A stretch of DNA of 64,000 nt, from assembly GCF_041260155.1 (NCBI RefSeq), contig NC_091940.1:33305341-33369340 (forward strand). The letters are read 5' to 3'. The DNA is from Ptychodera flava (taxonomy: Eukaryota; Hemichordata; Enteropneusta; Ptychoderidae). The stretch's first letter is position 1, and every line of letters begins with the position of its first letter. The notes beneath the pieces are model-generated. The model was not told the DNA's origin. It did no database searches and was given only the letters and a program-made list of their open reading frames with translations. Shown here piece after piece: positions 1 through 22,834 of this stretch. A program made the position numbers and the translations under genes.

Positions 1-528
1 CAGGACACTTGTCAGACAATGACATATTTTTTCAAGCACAAGTAAATGCCATAAATGTACATGATTTTACAAATATATGTAGGATACCATATCTCTTCTG
101 ATGACACCAGTGATGTTCTCAGAAATGTTTTCACTGTAAGTTTGTTAATGCTTAATGTAGAACTCAGTAATCAGGTTGTTTGATTGTATTTTCAGTGTGT
201 TACCCATGGTATAAATAAGATCTATAAACTGATATTTTTGTAAAGTGAATCAAAAATGTACATGTATTTACATATCTTTATTTAGTTTCTTGAATATCGT
301 CTGTGTGCGATAGAACAGCATCTTGTTACTAGGTGTGAAAAACCAAGCAAACAAAAAATATATATCTCGAAGAAGGAAAGTGAAAAAAAAAAGTTGCCAG
401 CATATGCCCTGTAGAAAAAAAATAATTCATGGTGAAAAAAAATAATGGCTCTCCACCAATCTTCCAAGCCCCCCCCCCCCAGGATATCAAATGGTCCACC
501 CCTAAGTTGATTTTTTCATCGTTTGCCT
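1..528. other. 5' flank, no gene seen
   Basis: AT-rich unique-looking DNA at the left edge. A C11 run lies at about 470-480. Short open frames here are AT-rich and resemble nothing I know. No exon with paired splice sites could be supported on either strand. Confidence 0.5.
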
Positions 529-691
529 CATAGACCACAGTCGTTTGGAGAGCTATTCAGCGCTGGGACTATTCGCCCCATAGACGAGTGTGCAGAAGCG
601 AGAAATACCTGGTATTTCTCGCTTCTGCACACTCGTCTATGGGGCGAATAGACCCAGCGCTGAATAGCTCTCCAAACGACTGTGCATAGAC
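529..691. mobile_element. Palindromic mini-element with 7-bp target duplication
   Basis: Arms 536-609 and 611-684 (74 nt each) are reverse complements at 73 of 74 positions around a single central T. The termini read CACAGTCG...CGACTGTG. The 7-mer CATAGAC lies immediately outside both ends (529-535 and 685-691), as expected of a target-site duplication. It carries no coding capacity. The near-perfect arms imply a young insertion or continuing arm homogenisation. It shares the terminus CACAGT, a GGTCTATTC-like word and a TAGACG-GTGTG word with the element at 28247-28379. The superfamily is unresolved; 7-8 bp duplications with CA termini occur in P-type transposons, but this is only a hint. Confidence 0.8.
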
Positions 692-1653
692 TCATAAGTT
701 ATGTACTTCAACAAAAGTACTGAAATGCAAGATATCAAAGTTGTAGTTTAATATTGTTGGCGTTAAATGTTTGGCCATATATCATGGGGATTTTGGATTT
801 TATTTTATTTTTTGATCATATAATGGGAGGGGATTCTAAAAAGAATTAAGCTTAAGATTTCAGCTCCCCCTCCTCAGTATTTTTGTGAATGCAGCGCCTG
901 AAAGTCGAAATCCATTCACGTTCATTGTCTAGGATCTAGACTACTTCTTTGTCCTTCCCTCGGAGTATGGACAAAATCCAAAAGCCGAAGTCGAGATCGC
1001 GGACAAAGAACATGCCATGGTCACCTTAGGGTCAAAGTTCAAGCGGTCACCTGACAATATAACTATCTGGCTGAATATATTTTTAAATTTGAGCAGAGCA
1101 GAACAGAAATCATGGTCGAGTTGAATACATTGTTAAAGTAAATCGTCCTGTCTCCCTTTAGCATGAAGCAATGAATTTTCTGGAAGTCAGATAAAAGAAG
1201 CTAAACATAGCGCTTATTTTTAACAGCCTAGGGGGCTCATTACCAATGCTGACCCTGTATGTTGACCGATCGAACGCGGAAGTGACTGCAACGCTGAACG
1301 GTACATGCTCCTTGATCGAAACTGACCCATATTTGCAGGTGCGTTATTTTCATTTAATGTTTTTCCATCGTTCGACCCTATATTTGATAAAACCTGTATA
1401 TTTATTTTGCCAATCTTCCTTCAGTACACACGTTTGTGGAATATGCCACGGATGTTTTATTCAAATTTCAAAGCAAGAACAACACATGTCTGCTGCTGCC
1501 ACTGACTGTATGTACTCTCTTAATTATCTGAATGTCAAATGTCTTTTGTCCATTTTCTGTACAGAAATTGCAGTTTTGGCCGACGCATAATTAGTTCCCA
1601 GCTTTGAAGTACTTTGCACTGGCCGCCTACCAACATCCCCTGCGAGATAGACC
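692..1653. other. Region upstream of CLPTM1L, presumed promoter and 5' UTR
   Basis: No TATA box is convincing. GC rises modestly from about 900 to 1330, which fits a TATA-less housekeeping promoter. An open frame from 1246 runs into a CAG/GTGCGT donor-like site at about 1339, so an upstream alternative or non-coding exon is possible. No matching acceptor can be shown before the ATG at 1654. Confidence 0.35.
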
Positions 1654-13112
<11,459 letters not shown>

Positions 13113-14460
13113 GACAAAAAGTGCTTTTTGATCAAATTTCAGTATTCCAAAAACTTTTCATCCAGTTTACTTTTTGATAAGTCCAAAGAAAAAAAATGAT
13201 CTGACCAAAGTTCAGTCCTGAAATGGCATGACTGTATAGTGACTGAAGCTATCAAAAAATTCCAAATTTGGTCAGAATAATGCAGAATGATTTTCACAGA
13301 AGACTATGGCATATATGACCCTTCAGTTTGGTTTTAGAATGACTCAGGGCATGACTGTGAAAAACAAACTGTAATTCAAACTTCTCGAATTTCATTTGTA
13401 ATTCCGAAAAAAGAACATCATGACAAAATGTTAAATTTAGACATTCAACTTGATGTGTTAAGGTTAGGGTGTACTAGTCATTGCTCTAAGAGACACACAC
13501 ATAAATTCCAATTTACTTTTTATCCAGCATTTTGTCTTTTATGAGCTCATTTCAGCTTTTAATAGTATTTTCAAGGGTTTTTGCATAACTTTGGGACTGC
13601 AAGCACACAGGAGGGACCGTGCTGCAAGCTGTCTTTCATGACTTTTTTTAGTCTTTTAGAAGGCTGGCATTGTAGCCTATTCATTGATATGCATTCAGAA
13701 GTATAGGCCTCTGCCCCAGGCATATGCTCAGTGTATAGTCAACTGGCCACCAACTTCAATAAACTTTGCATCCCTTTGAAACATGTATCTGAATGATGAA
13801 CAAATCTGACTCAGGTCGTTTCAGTGGATCTACAAACTAAGTATCACAGCAATTCAACTTGCAATTTCTGATCTTGTTTTGACTTGAGAAACCTCTGAAT
13901 ATCTTGAAGTTTACTGTTTCTGATACGTAAAAAAGATTTAGTGCAAGATGTTAAAGAGTACTATTAATTAAGTGACATCAAGTTGTTGACTTGACAGGAG
14001 GTAACTGGATGTTACATATAAAGACCCACCCGATTCAATCATTTCTGTGTGTTTTCAATAAACCCTCATATCTTTCTTCTGGCCAATCAGAAAGTGACAG
14101 CTCCTTACAACCATTTTTGCAGCCAATCATCATTAATCATTTTTGCATACCAGTCCATGCCATACAAAAGATAGTTGAGTGTGCCTCAAGCATCTTTTTA
14201 GCATTTTAAACACATCAAGCACTTTTCACTGCAATCAGTCCAGATAGCATTTACTGATGTGAATTTCCATAAAAGTAATAAGAAATGAGTAAAAAATATG
14301 AGAATTATACGAAAATGTATTGTATGTCATAAAAGGTACAAAATTGAATGAGTGGCTTATGAAATAATCACAAATTGTTACAAGTGTATGAAGCTTAGCC
14401 TTTAACTTTATGAGTTACTCAACACACTTTACAGGGATTGCAATTGATATTATGAGTGTT
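13113..14460 (+). other. CLPTM1L 3' UTR and downstream flank
   Basis: AT-rich DNA follows the TGA. AATAAA hexamers lie at 13758-13763 and 14057-14062, giving plausible 3' UTRs of about 0.67 and 0.97 kb; another AATAAA is at 14737-14742. No further open frame of interest was found. The exact cleavage site cannot be read from sequence alone. Confidence 0.5.
13758..13763 (+). terminator. Canonical poly(A) signal, candidate for CLPTM1L
   Basis: AATAAA about 646 nt after the stop codon, followed by a T/G-containing stretch (CTTTGCATCCCTTTG). It is the first canonical hexamer after the TGA, so it is the best single candidate. The hexamer at 14057 is an alternative. Confidence 0.5.
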
Positions 14461-14680
14461 TTTTAGCTCACATGTGTGACACGTGGGTTTGTGATTTAGT
14501 GATGTCTATCTGTGTGTGTATATCTGTCTGTCTCTATACACGATATCTCAAGAACGGCTGGACAGATTTCAACCAAAGTTTGTACATAGTTTCAGATATA
14601 GAATAGCAAGAACTGATTAGATTTAGTGGGCGTGGTGTGCACATTAATTAAGTCATCAAAGTTTTAATTTTTCTGTTACA
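14461..14680 (-). mobile_element. Helentron-like (HINE) terminal fragment
   Basis: On the + strand TTTTAG, then a short hairpin (CACATGTGTGACACGTG), a YTGT microsatellite-like tract (14505-14535), then CTCAAGAACGGCTGGACAG and TTTCAACCAAAGTTTG. On the minus strand the hairpin runs straight into CTAA followed by A, the arrangement expected at the 3' end of Helitron/Helentron-type rolling-circle elements (CTRR). The order hairpin, tetranucleotide tract, then a ctca..gctg...ttcaa..tttg module matches the larger element at 40051. The distal boundary is uncertain. Confidence 0.5.
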
Positions 14681-16558
14681 TGGTTGATATGGGACGCATG
14701 ATGACCATAGTGTTATATACCAAGATTACTGTACTAAATAAATGAAACTTGCCATATAAATTGTAACATGCAAGAAATGATAATATTTGGAGCATCATTC
14801 CAATTAAATGCCAATTTGAATATTGCAATTAGTGATACAAATTTGAAATTGGTTCTCCAAGGTTGACAAAACATGCAGATATTGAAGTGACAGCCATTTG
14901 AAGGTGCTGTGAGATATTCAACAGAGCCATGTTACTTAACAGCTCGCAGTGTTGATGGTGTAATCTTAACCAGTGAAGGAAAGGACTGCTGAGTATTGAA
15001 TGCTAGATTTTTCATGCCTTTGTCACCTCAGTCCTGTAGTGAAGGAGGCCAGTGATAGCGCCACGGCTGTGTGGAGTGTGAATATGTTAGTAAAACGACA
15101 GTTCGGCCATATTGGCCGTTTGAGGGCGCTGTAAGTATCATGTTTATGTATGAAGTGTGACTGGACAGAGACTATATAACTATAAGAAGTCCTTATTCCA
15201 GCTTATAAATTCTGACAAAAATTATCAGCAATGTGGTAAATGACTTAAACTGGAAGATATATCATAGAGGTTTAGTCACAGAAAGTTTGGCAAAAATTTT
15301 CACAGTTAGTGATGGGAAATGCCATTGCAGATATGCAAACGAACTATGGGATAAATGCAAATTGTTCTTAACAAAAGGGACTTATCAAGTTTGTTGTGCA
15401 TCACTCAAGACTATACCTACAATACTAAACTGTATTTCCAATCCCATCCTCAAATGGCTATATCTGAAATTTTACGTATTTGACAACCTAGCCTTTGGGG
15501 ATATCTTAACCCAATTTTCTTCCCTCCTCACGGAAGTAATATTTATTGTTCAAGCCTCTTGATCAAGCATGAACTTTGCCTATCAGGGTTTCACTTCAGT
15601 GATGGGAAAATACTTCGCTTTAAAGCTAAAATCATCAATTCAAAACAATTCAAAGTGAACAGTGTCCACAAAAAGTAAAATCACATCAAGGCTTCATATT
15701 TTTTAAAAGAAACCTATTTATTCCATATATTTTACAATTAAAACTCTACATAAAAATGCTGATGTAATAGAAAATAAGACATTTCAGGATATGCCAAATT
15801 CTATCAAAACGTGAAAGCGTCCTCAATGCCAAAAATTGAGAAAAACTGACCATAACTTCTGCACCTAACATGAGGGCGCACTTTCTATTCCACTCACTTC
15901 CCCTACCACTTTTAGGTATCGCTCTAACACAAACAAATCCATACATGTACTGTGCCCCTCTTCTACAAAAATATTTCCAGGAAACTTTATATGATGAATA
16001 GTAGGGCAACACATTTCTAAACCCAATAGCATCTACACTGTATCAAACCAAGGAGCAATTTCTCCAAACATTCTGTAATCAACTTTTATCATCAATGATG
16101 TTTTTCAGATCAGACTATTTTCATTCTAAAAACATATTAGCACATTAATTCTTACAGACATCTTTCCGCACTATGCAATGACATTTAAGAACGAAACGCA
16201 TCAGCCACTAATTACCATGTCCTGTAATTAATCACAAAAATAATGAAACTTGCTACTTATGCTTATGTCACATACCACTGTATGATAAAGACTAGTTGAA
16301 CTAAATGACAGCCCTGACTCGTTACTACACACATGTGAACATGTTCAGTTCATTAATTCTTTGTCCTGTCGAGTGAGTCTAGAATAATATTGACGTAAAT
16401 ATCATGATAGCAATTATGTGTTCCGTAGACATGTATGTGGGCCCGTACTTCCGACAAGGAATTACAGGTACAAACTGTTCGATATTGCGACGGTAACAAT
16501 ATAAATTCAGGTGCTTCAGTTGACCTGTAACTCAATGGGACAGTCTCCAACCATGAGT
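14681..16558. other. Intergenic DNA, no gene supported
   Basis: AT-rich. A 109-codon open frame on the + strand (15233-15562) and an 88-codon frame on the minus strand (15746-16012) show no recognisable motif, no codon bias and no splice context. No tRNA or structured RNA was recognised. Confidence 0.5.
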
Positions 16559-17073
16559 GTCTAAGCACAGGGAAGCCAGGATAAACAAACAAACAAACAA
16601 GCAAACAACCAAACGACAAATAAAAAACAACCAAACAATGAATCAACAAAATACGAACAAACAAGTAATAAATGAATAACAAAGGAATAAACCAAGAAAT
16701 ACCCAAACAAACAAACAAATAATAAATACGTAAATAATATATATAGAAGGCAATAATTGACAGACTAACAACACATGCAACTTATTCAAAATGTGACGTC
16801 CGTACCACTACCCACTATAGCAGATAATGATACTGATGCCGTATTTTGAATATGTTGCATGTGTTGTTCAGTCTTTATTTCCATTCTTATTCACTTTATT
16901 GTTTTCTGCTATATTTATATATTTATTTATTTATTTGTTTTGGATTTTTGTTTGTTATTCCTTTATTACTTGTTCGTTTTTGATTAGTCGTTTGTTTGTT
17001 TTGTTTGATTTGTTTATTTATTTATTCGTTTGTTTGATTTTGTTTGTTTATCCTGGCTTCCCTGTGGTTTAAG
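16559..17073. mobile_element. 0.5-kb foldback element with CACAG termini
   Basis: The ends are CACAGGGAAGCCAGGATAAAC (from 16566) and its reverse complement ending at 17066. The arms continue as an imperfect palindrome of roughly 225 bp each (A/C-rich, AAAC-repeat-like on the left, T/G-rich on the right) to a central unpaired stretch at about 16790-16845. The inner arm words ACACATGCAAC / GTTGCATGTGT also pair. Flanking 7-mers GTCTAAG (16559-16565) and GTTTAAG (17067-17073) match at 6 of 7, a probable target duplication. Long open frames on both strands are the two arms read in mirror image. The end motif and 7-bp duplication link it to the palindromes at 536 and 28247. Confidence 0.75.
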
Positions 17074-18534
17074 TATTCAGGCAGAATCCCGTGCACGTGG
17101 CCAGTAGTTTCTTCTATCCTGCACAAATATGTGCGTGTGTAACATCCCAATGTCTTCAAAGTTGTTCCCCTAAACGACAAACCATATTTTGCAGATATCC
17201 AGTGTTCAGTTTGACACCGCAGTAAGTGTGATCATGAGTTGCGAAGTTATTGCTGTTTGCAAGTTACGGTCTAGATACACTTGATTAAGTGGGAGGGCCA
17301 GCGCTTTCGACAATTGGATGCTCCAGAGTATCCTCCCTTGAATATGCCTATGCAAATTTGCTGACAACCCCCATCCACTATGTTGGTGAGAATGGCTGGA
17401 ACGTTCATGAATTCACACTTGAAGAACCCTTCAGTGAACACCAAAACGTATGTTTGCCCTCCTTTAGTAATGATGTTCGCGTCCTTACTGTAAGGTATAT
17501 ACATTTTTTTTTCATTTCATCAACGTGCGATACTGTATCACTCATGAAACAACCCCCCCCCCCCCCCCCCCGAAAATAAAAGAAAAAAGTACGGGTCAAT
17601 TTTATTGCATAAAAGTCATGTTGTGCATACGATTAATCTTTTGTGCAAACAACTATCTTTAGATATATCCCATACGGGCGTTCATAGGCACCTGCATAAA
17701 TTAGGTCAGGTCTGAACCGTATACCGTGTACGCCATACACCGGGGCCATACATCATGGTTGGCAAGGTAAATTGTCACCATAGTCATGCACACTACAGTG
17801 ACATTGGAGCGGAAATAAAGATCTCGATGACACGATGGAGCATTGACGATTTTAATCGAGATGCATCAGTACAGCAAAGTAAAAGCAAGGGACACCGTCG
17901 ATTCTTATTGGTACATCAATGATTCCGAGAACGTCTAGAACCAGACTTGGTATTGTATGGGACGGACCATTAGATCTTAGGAGGTGGGGAAGGTCACTAT
18001 CAGATTGTGATTTTTTAACAAATTGTAAAATTTTTGAATTTTTTTCCAAGTGACTCCTGATGTGCTAATTTTGTTTTCTGAGTAAACTATCAGATTTATC
18101 ATTTTTTCCCGTTCTGCTTTTCTTCATTTTGCAAATTTGTCTGAAGATTTTTTCCTAATTTTTTTGCTTTGAAATGTTTTTCTTCTGTTTTCGACCACCC
18201 CTTCCCAAGATCTATGGTCCATCCTTAACTTCCATCCAGGTCCGTATTCATACCCGCAGGGCTTACTTTGAGTCCATACTCATTACATAGGTACTAAAAT
18301 GGAAGCGAACCTTCGAATTCCAGTTCATCAGAGGCCTTGCAGGTAATCTAGTTTATCCCTTTTGTATGTCTTTCATGTTGGATGTATGAGAGACACAATA
18401 CACTCCTCCCACGCCCTCACTCACTTATTGCTCTTTGTTATTTAATAAATACAGCTGAATGCCTCAAAAGATGCATGCTGATTGTTCCTGAGCTTTCATC
18501 CACGTTTTCTCAACATTGAACATTTCCAGTACGC
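17074..18534. other. Intergenic DNA upstream of the FABP gene
   Basis: It contains a C19 run at 17553-17571. Open frames at 17289-17579 (+) and 17271-17504 (-) overlap each other and carry no motif I recognise. The interval otherwise shows no gene, and no repeat was assigned in it. Confidence 0.45.
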
Positions 18535-18542
18535 TATATTTA
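18535..18542 (+). promoter_or_regulatory. TATA-like box upstream of FABP
   Basis: TATATTTA, 53 nt before the start codon, would place initiation near 18565 and give a short leader of about 30 nt. The surrounding sequence is AT-rich, so chance occurrence is possible. Confidence 0.35.
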
Positions 18543-18594
18543 CGTTCAGTTCTGCGCTTCACTTGTAGCTGGCTCTGTCCACGGAGATCGCATC

Positions 18595-18990
18595 ATGTCT
18601 CAGTTAACCGGCAAATGGAAGCACGACCGCAGCGAGAATTTGGAGGAGCTCTTGGCGGCCATGGATGTTGGCATGGTGATGAGGAAACTCGCCGGATCCA
18701 CGTCGCCGACCGTTGACATTGCGGTAGCTGACGACGGTACCTGGACCATTAAAGCCGCCACCGCTGTAAAGACCATGACGAGCACGTTTAAGCTTGGCGA
18801 ACCGTTCGAAGAGAGCGGTCCCGATGGCAAAAAGAGGAAAGTCGCGTCCTTGGAAAACGACGTGCTGACGGTGAAGGTTGTCGATGATCCTGCTGGTGCT
18901 GTCGTCATTCGTGAAGTGGTGGACGGACAGATGATCATGACCATGACGAAAGGAAGTGTCACTGCGAAGCGAATTTTCAACCGGGCATAA
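18595..18990 (+). CDS. Fatty-acid-binding protein (iLBP family), single exon, 131 aa
   Basis: Cytosolic lipid-binding beta-barrel of the FABP/CRABP family, which binds and shuttles fatty acids or related hydrophobic ligands. The length (131 aa) is the family norm. Family signature at the start: LTGKWK, then NLEELL, GMVMRKLA (helix-turn-helix lid), a WTIK strand, KTMTSTFKLGEPFEE (typical FKLGxxFxE block), VIREVVDGQMIMTMT, and the end TAKRIFNRA. The ligand-carboxylate residues Arg106 and Arg126 sit at canonical numbers, but the usual Tyr128 is Phe128. The ORF is uninterrupted, whereas FABP genes usually have four exons. It is GC-richer and more codon-biased than its surroundings, which suggests strong expression. 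The ATG context is CGCATCATGTC. Vertebrate-style subtype (heart, brain, liver) cannot be assigned. An antisense open frame covering it is a shadow. Confidence 0.93.
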   Translation: MSQLTGKWKHDRSENLEELLAAMDVGMVMRKLAGSTSPTVDIAVADDGTWTIKAATAVKTMTSTFKLGEPFEESGPDGKKRKVASLENDVLTVKVVDDPAGAVVIREVVDGQMIMTMTKGSVTAKRIFNRA

Positions 18991-19547
18991 AAGTATTCAC
19001 TATATTTGCGGTGTAACCTTAGCGAGCATAGAGACTGTGTGAATTCTGTATGCACCTCTTGTGTTTGATGGTATTCATATAGCCACAACAGTCACTTCAC
19101 TGACTTCAGGCCATATTCCATTCAACGAACACTCGTTCAGACCGACAGAATGTACCTTTCTTTGACAATCAAATCATTCGATGTATACCTGGGAAACTTC
19201 GCAGCCTGTGCCAGAAAATTCCTGTATGTATGTTCAGAGGAAAACTACGAGAACAAGATCCTCGACTGGTATCGAACGATAGAGAAGAGTGTTATAAGAA
19301 CAAAAGCAAAGACAATGTACTCATCCCAGGGGCGCATGAGGCCTATAACAGATGAAACTAACATCGCTTTACATATACACGCATTGGAGGTAATTTCTAC
19401 CTACCTCCACGATAGATTTTAATCATTTTAAATATTCTTCCCCGCGATGAGAAATACCATGCTGCATTTTGTGTAGGACATCAATGCAGTGTATTTTGTT
19501 TCAAAACAAATTTGGATTTCTATGTTACCATACCTACATGTGCATTA
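18991..19547. other. Downstream flank of FABP
   Basis: No AATAAA is found close after the stop and no poly(A) tract marks a retroposed copy. A 90-codon + strand open frame (19150-19422) shows no recognisable domain and ends in AT-rich DNA. It could be a chance frame or an unrecognised small gene. Confidence 0.4.
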
Positions 19548-19934
19548 AGGCTGTATGCGCCTCGAAAGTGAAAGTGTTAAACTTTTGCTCAAACTTTCCC
19601 CAATGAAACTTTCAACCATTCTCTTACCAAATCAACAATAAAAATCAGGGGGGGGGGGGGGGGTCACCGTGTAAAGTTTGGTACCAGAGAGACAAATTAC
19701 CTAAGATATACCGATATTTGAAATTCAAAATGGCCGCCATCCCAGCGTTAACTCTATTGGAAAAAATGAAATATTCGATTTTCAAAAAAAACCAAAACAA
19801 AACAAAAAAAACTAAGACTGTGAAAAGTTTTCTTACACCAATAGCTTTAAAATGAACTCCCACAAGTTGTAGATCAGAAAAGGTCTGTAAAAATTTGAGA
19901 GTCCAAATATCTGTCCGCAAGGCGCATTCTACCT
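19548..19934 (+). mobile_element. Family A MITE, copy 3
   Basis: The ends are AGGCTGTATGCGCCTCG and GGCGCATTCTACCT. The core words are CTCAAACTTTC, AATCAACAATAAAAATCAGG, AAAATGGCCGCCATCCC, GCGTTAACTCTATTGG and AAAATGAACTCCCACAAG. A G16 run (19648-19663) has expanded inside the GGGGTCACC word. On the antisense strand it stays open for 91 codons, and the frame is partly shared with copy 6 (58897-59295). Confidence 0.8.
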
Positions 19935-22775
19935 TAGTTTCTCTGGAAAATTATTCAATGTGTCCGGAAAACATCCAGTCAGTAGTGTGCAGCACTGCTC
20001 TGTAAATAGGTCTAGATCTTCACGCAGTCGCAGGTCACTGGTCACTCAATTCACTTATCTTTCTTGGAAATAAACTGACTGCATGTAAAATATGTGTCGT
20101 GGAACTTCATGTAACTATATATATGGACACAAACCACGGAAATATAATCAGATGCAAAACTTAAATGTTTGCAGGGGGACCGTGATGTGTGAATGTGCTG
20201 TGAGCGCCTCAGTTGGAACACCAGACTTTTGCATGTTATTGTAGGCCTAATCTTTACCACTGAACTATGTTGTGTTTTGTCGGGTCGGTTTGATAATAAC
20301 ACGTCAGGATCAAATTTATGCTGTTTTGATGTTGACTAATACCAATAATTTGAATTTGCACTGTATACTCTCATGAAATTAAATCATGTATTGTCTTGCA
20401 AGTATACTTTATCTGATGAATAAATGGTGTTAGTGTGGCACTTTTGAAAAAGACCTTTCGGTCGTATTTGTTGTTTTTTGTAAAACGATTTCTGGTTTTC
20501 CTTGAAGAATCATGTCGAAATTCACAGTCCGAATGTGTGTAATGTCCCATGGTATTCTTTCTAACTAATTCAGTCCTGCCTGAAATTCATTTGATATAGC
20601 GTGCTGTGCACGATCAATGGCGTTGCCCAGGCTTATATTATATTTTCAATATGTGAAAACGAGCCCATTCTCTGTGAAGAAATCGACGTGAAAATATTAT
20701 CAAAAGTTACAGCTATTTCCCTTTCATAGACGTCGCACAAACTACAATTTTCAAACATAAAAAACTTGAGGACAGTGTCATCGTGCAAGTTTTGGAAGAG
20801 AACGTACATGCATCATCTTGCAACAGTCAAATTTTACGTCCGACATACTGACCATAATTCCCAATCTCTTGGAAAGAAAACAAATTAGTTGCTGATTTTT
20901 CGCAACATAGAGAAAATTGTCTCTTTAATAGTATTTTTAAATAAAAGTAAAACTATGCTGCTCAGAGGCAGAGTTGAGGGTTTTTTACAGCATTGATAGT
21001 TTCCTACAGCGCAGGTCTGGTATCAGAGGTAGTCATCCATGGCCATCGCCCGGGGTTCGGTACTACTGAGCCCTGAATGCATGCACAGACAGCGGAGAGT
21101 TCCGCTCCACTAGTACTGTCCATATGGTACTGTTCTACCTTGGGTATGTACTCTGGGCAGTTCAATCTAAAAAGTACAGAGTCAACAATTCTTCTGAAAA
21201 ACGGAGGGGTAACAATCTAAATTTTGGCCAAACACTCAAAACTCTAAGTTCTCTGTGGGATAAAAGTTGTGCTATATTAGAAAAGCCAAGTTGGTACGCT
21301 CAGCCTCACTTTACAAGAGGTAGAAGAAGGGTGTGAACAAAACGCCGCTCTAGCTAGGATAGGCAGTATCAGTGCACTTGTGTTTCGGCTCTCAATTTTG
21401 CAACAATAAAGTAGAAAGTGTCAAGGTCTCAGGTCAATTTTCTCTAAAGACATTGAATTATCTCATCACCAAATCGTTCTAAGGACTTTGTGAGCGTATG
21501 ATAATTTATATGTCATCCGCCGATGTTAAATATCACAGAATAATTCATACAAATTTTGTAACAATTGCAATACTTTTCTCTAAGATTATTTTTTTAGCCT
21601 CATAATATTTTGATATAAATATAAACTGTTTACTTTTAATTGTAAACCAACTTGGAAATTAAAAGTGAAAGAACTGTCTGTACCTGTTGATAATGTTTTG
21701 GATAAGAACGTATCATCTTGTAATTAAAAAAAAAGAGAAGCAAATACAGCGCTTGAGGGCGCTAGTATATCATCAAGCGACAGGACTCGTTGGCAGCGCG
21801 AAACTATCATTTCCCAGGTCTACATATTGATAACGATGATGCAAGTGATGATATAACTTTCTCTCAGGGTGAATGAAAAATTGATATCCACAGTAATCTG
21901 AAGAAATTACCAAATACTAAAACAGCCTTCCAGCATGTGCCAAAGATCAAACACGATGCGAATGTTGACCTGGCACATTACAACATTCAGCTCCACAAAA
22001 TGTCGAAATTCGTACAGTCCTGCGCACAAAAGTGATCGGCTGTAATTTGTACAGGGCTTTAAATCCTGTATCTTCATTACTTCATATTTAGACCCAAATG
22101 AAAATAAAACACGCCGTAAGAAAAGGTTATTTCAAACATTGTGCTGTGCATTAGCTCTAGGTATATTCAAATGTTCACGAACAGATGTGAACGGTATAGG
22201 AAACCCTATCAATAAGTTGATGAAGGCAGCTCCATGTACATCTAGAAATATCTGGCAGACACCTTATGGTTATAATACCACTAAAAGGCCAAGTACGACT
22301 CATTCTAAATCGCACTGTAATACTTCCGTGATTACATCCATGTTCCATATATTCCTTTATCGAGGGCATGTCTCAGCAACTCGGCTCCCATCGAGTTTAA
22401 AATGTATTGAATAGACGACTTCTATTTCCTATTTAATTCTCGTCTTTCGATCAGTTGACATTTAATGCCAATGGGGAGTTTTGGATCTCTGGGCAACGGT
22501 AGTTTAAAATATTTATTATTGCGTTTCAAAGCCAAATACTTGCATATCAAATTATTCTAATTTTTGACTTCTTTCGACCGAATTAAACAATTATACTAAT
22601 GGACGACCATTGTACACATAGCACTGAGGTCGGCTAAACTGTAGTGCATCCGAAATAATGCTTAATTCGTGTAGTATCTGTGATGTTGTACTCCATAGTT
22701 ATCCAATACGGGAGGGGGATGAAAACTCTCAGGGGTAGAAGAGAGCGGTTTCGATGACTCTTAGGTTCACCTGAT

Positions 22776-22778
<3 letters not shown>
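19935..22778. other. Intergenic DNA, no gene supported
   Basis: Unique AT-rich sequence. Open frames of 60-91 codons (20051-20302 -, 21124-21336 +, 22139-22414 +) carry no motif I know. A somewhat GC-richer patch lies at 21000-21130. No repeat boundaries or RNA genes were recognised. Confidence 0.45.

Positions 22779-22831
<53 letters not shown>
22779..22831. repeat. (GA)n microsatellite
   Basis: Uninterrupted GA of about 52 nt. The antisense open frames rich in Ser-Leu are low-complexity artefacts. Confidence 0.95.

Positions 22832-22834
<3 letters not shown>

Noticed and set aside
529-691. RAG/Transib-type or RSS-like element because of CACAGT ends
   Set aside because: RAG and Transib insertions leave 5-bp duplications; here the duplications are 7 bp, and no nonamer-like motif is seen.
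16353-17072. Membrane-protein-like open frames (Leu/Phe/Tyr-rich) on both strands
   Set aside because: They are the two arms of the 16566-17066 foldback read in mirror image (both end in YPGFPV).
18600-19088. 162-codon minus-strand open frame over the FABP gene
   Set aside because: It is the antisense shadow of a GC-rich, codon-biased gene; it shows no family resemblance of its own.
21040-21120. Possible tRNA B-box (GGTTCGGTACTAC) near 21055
   Set aside because: No cloverleaf or A-box at proper spacing; the match to GGTTCGANNCC is poor.
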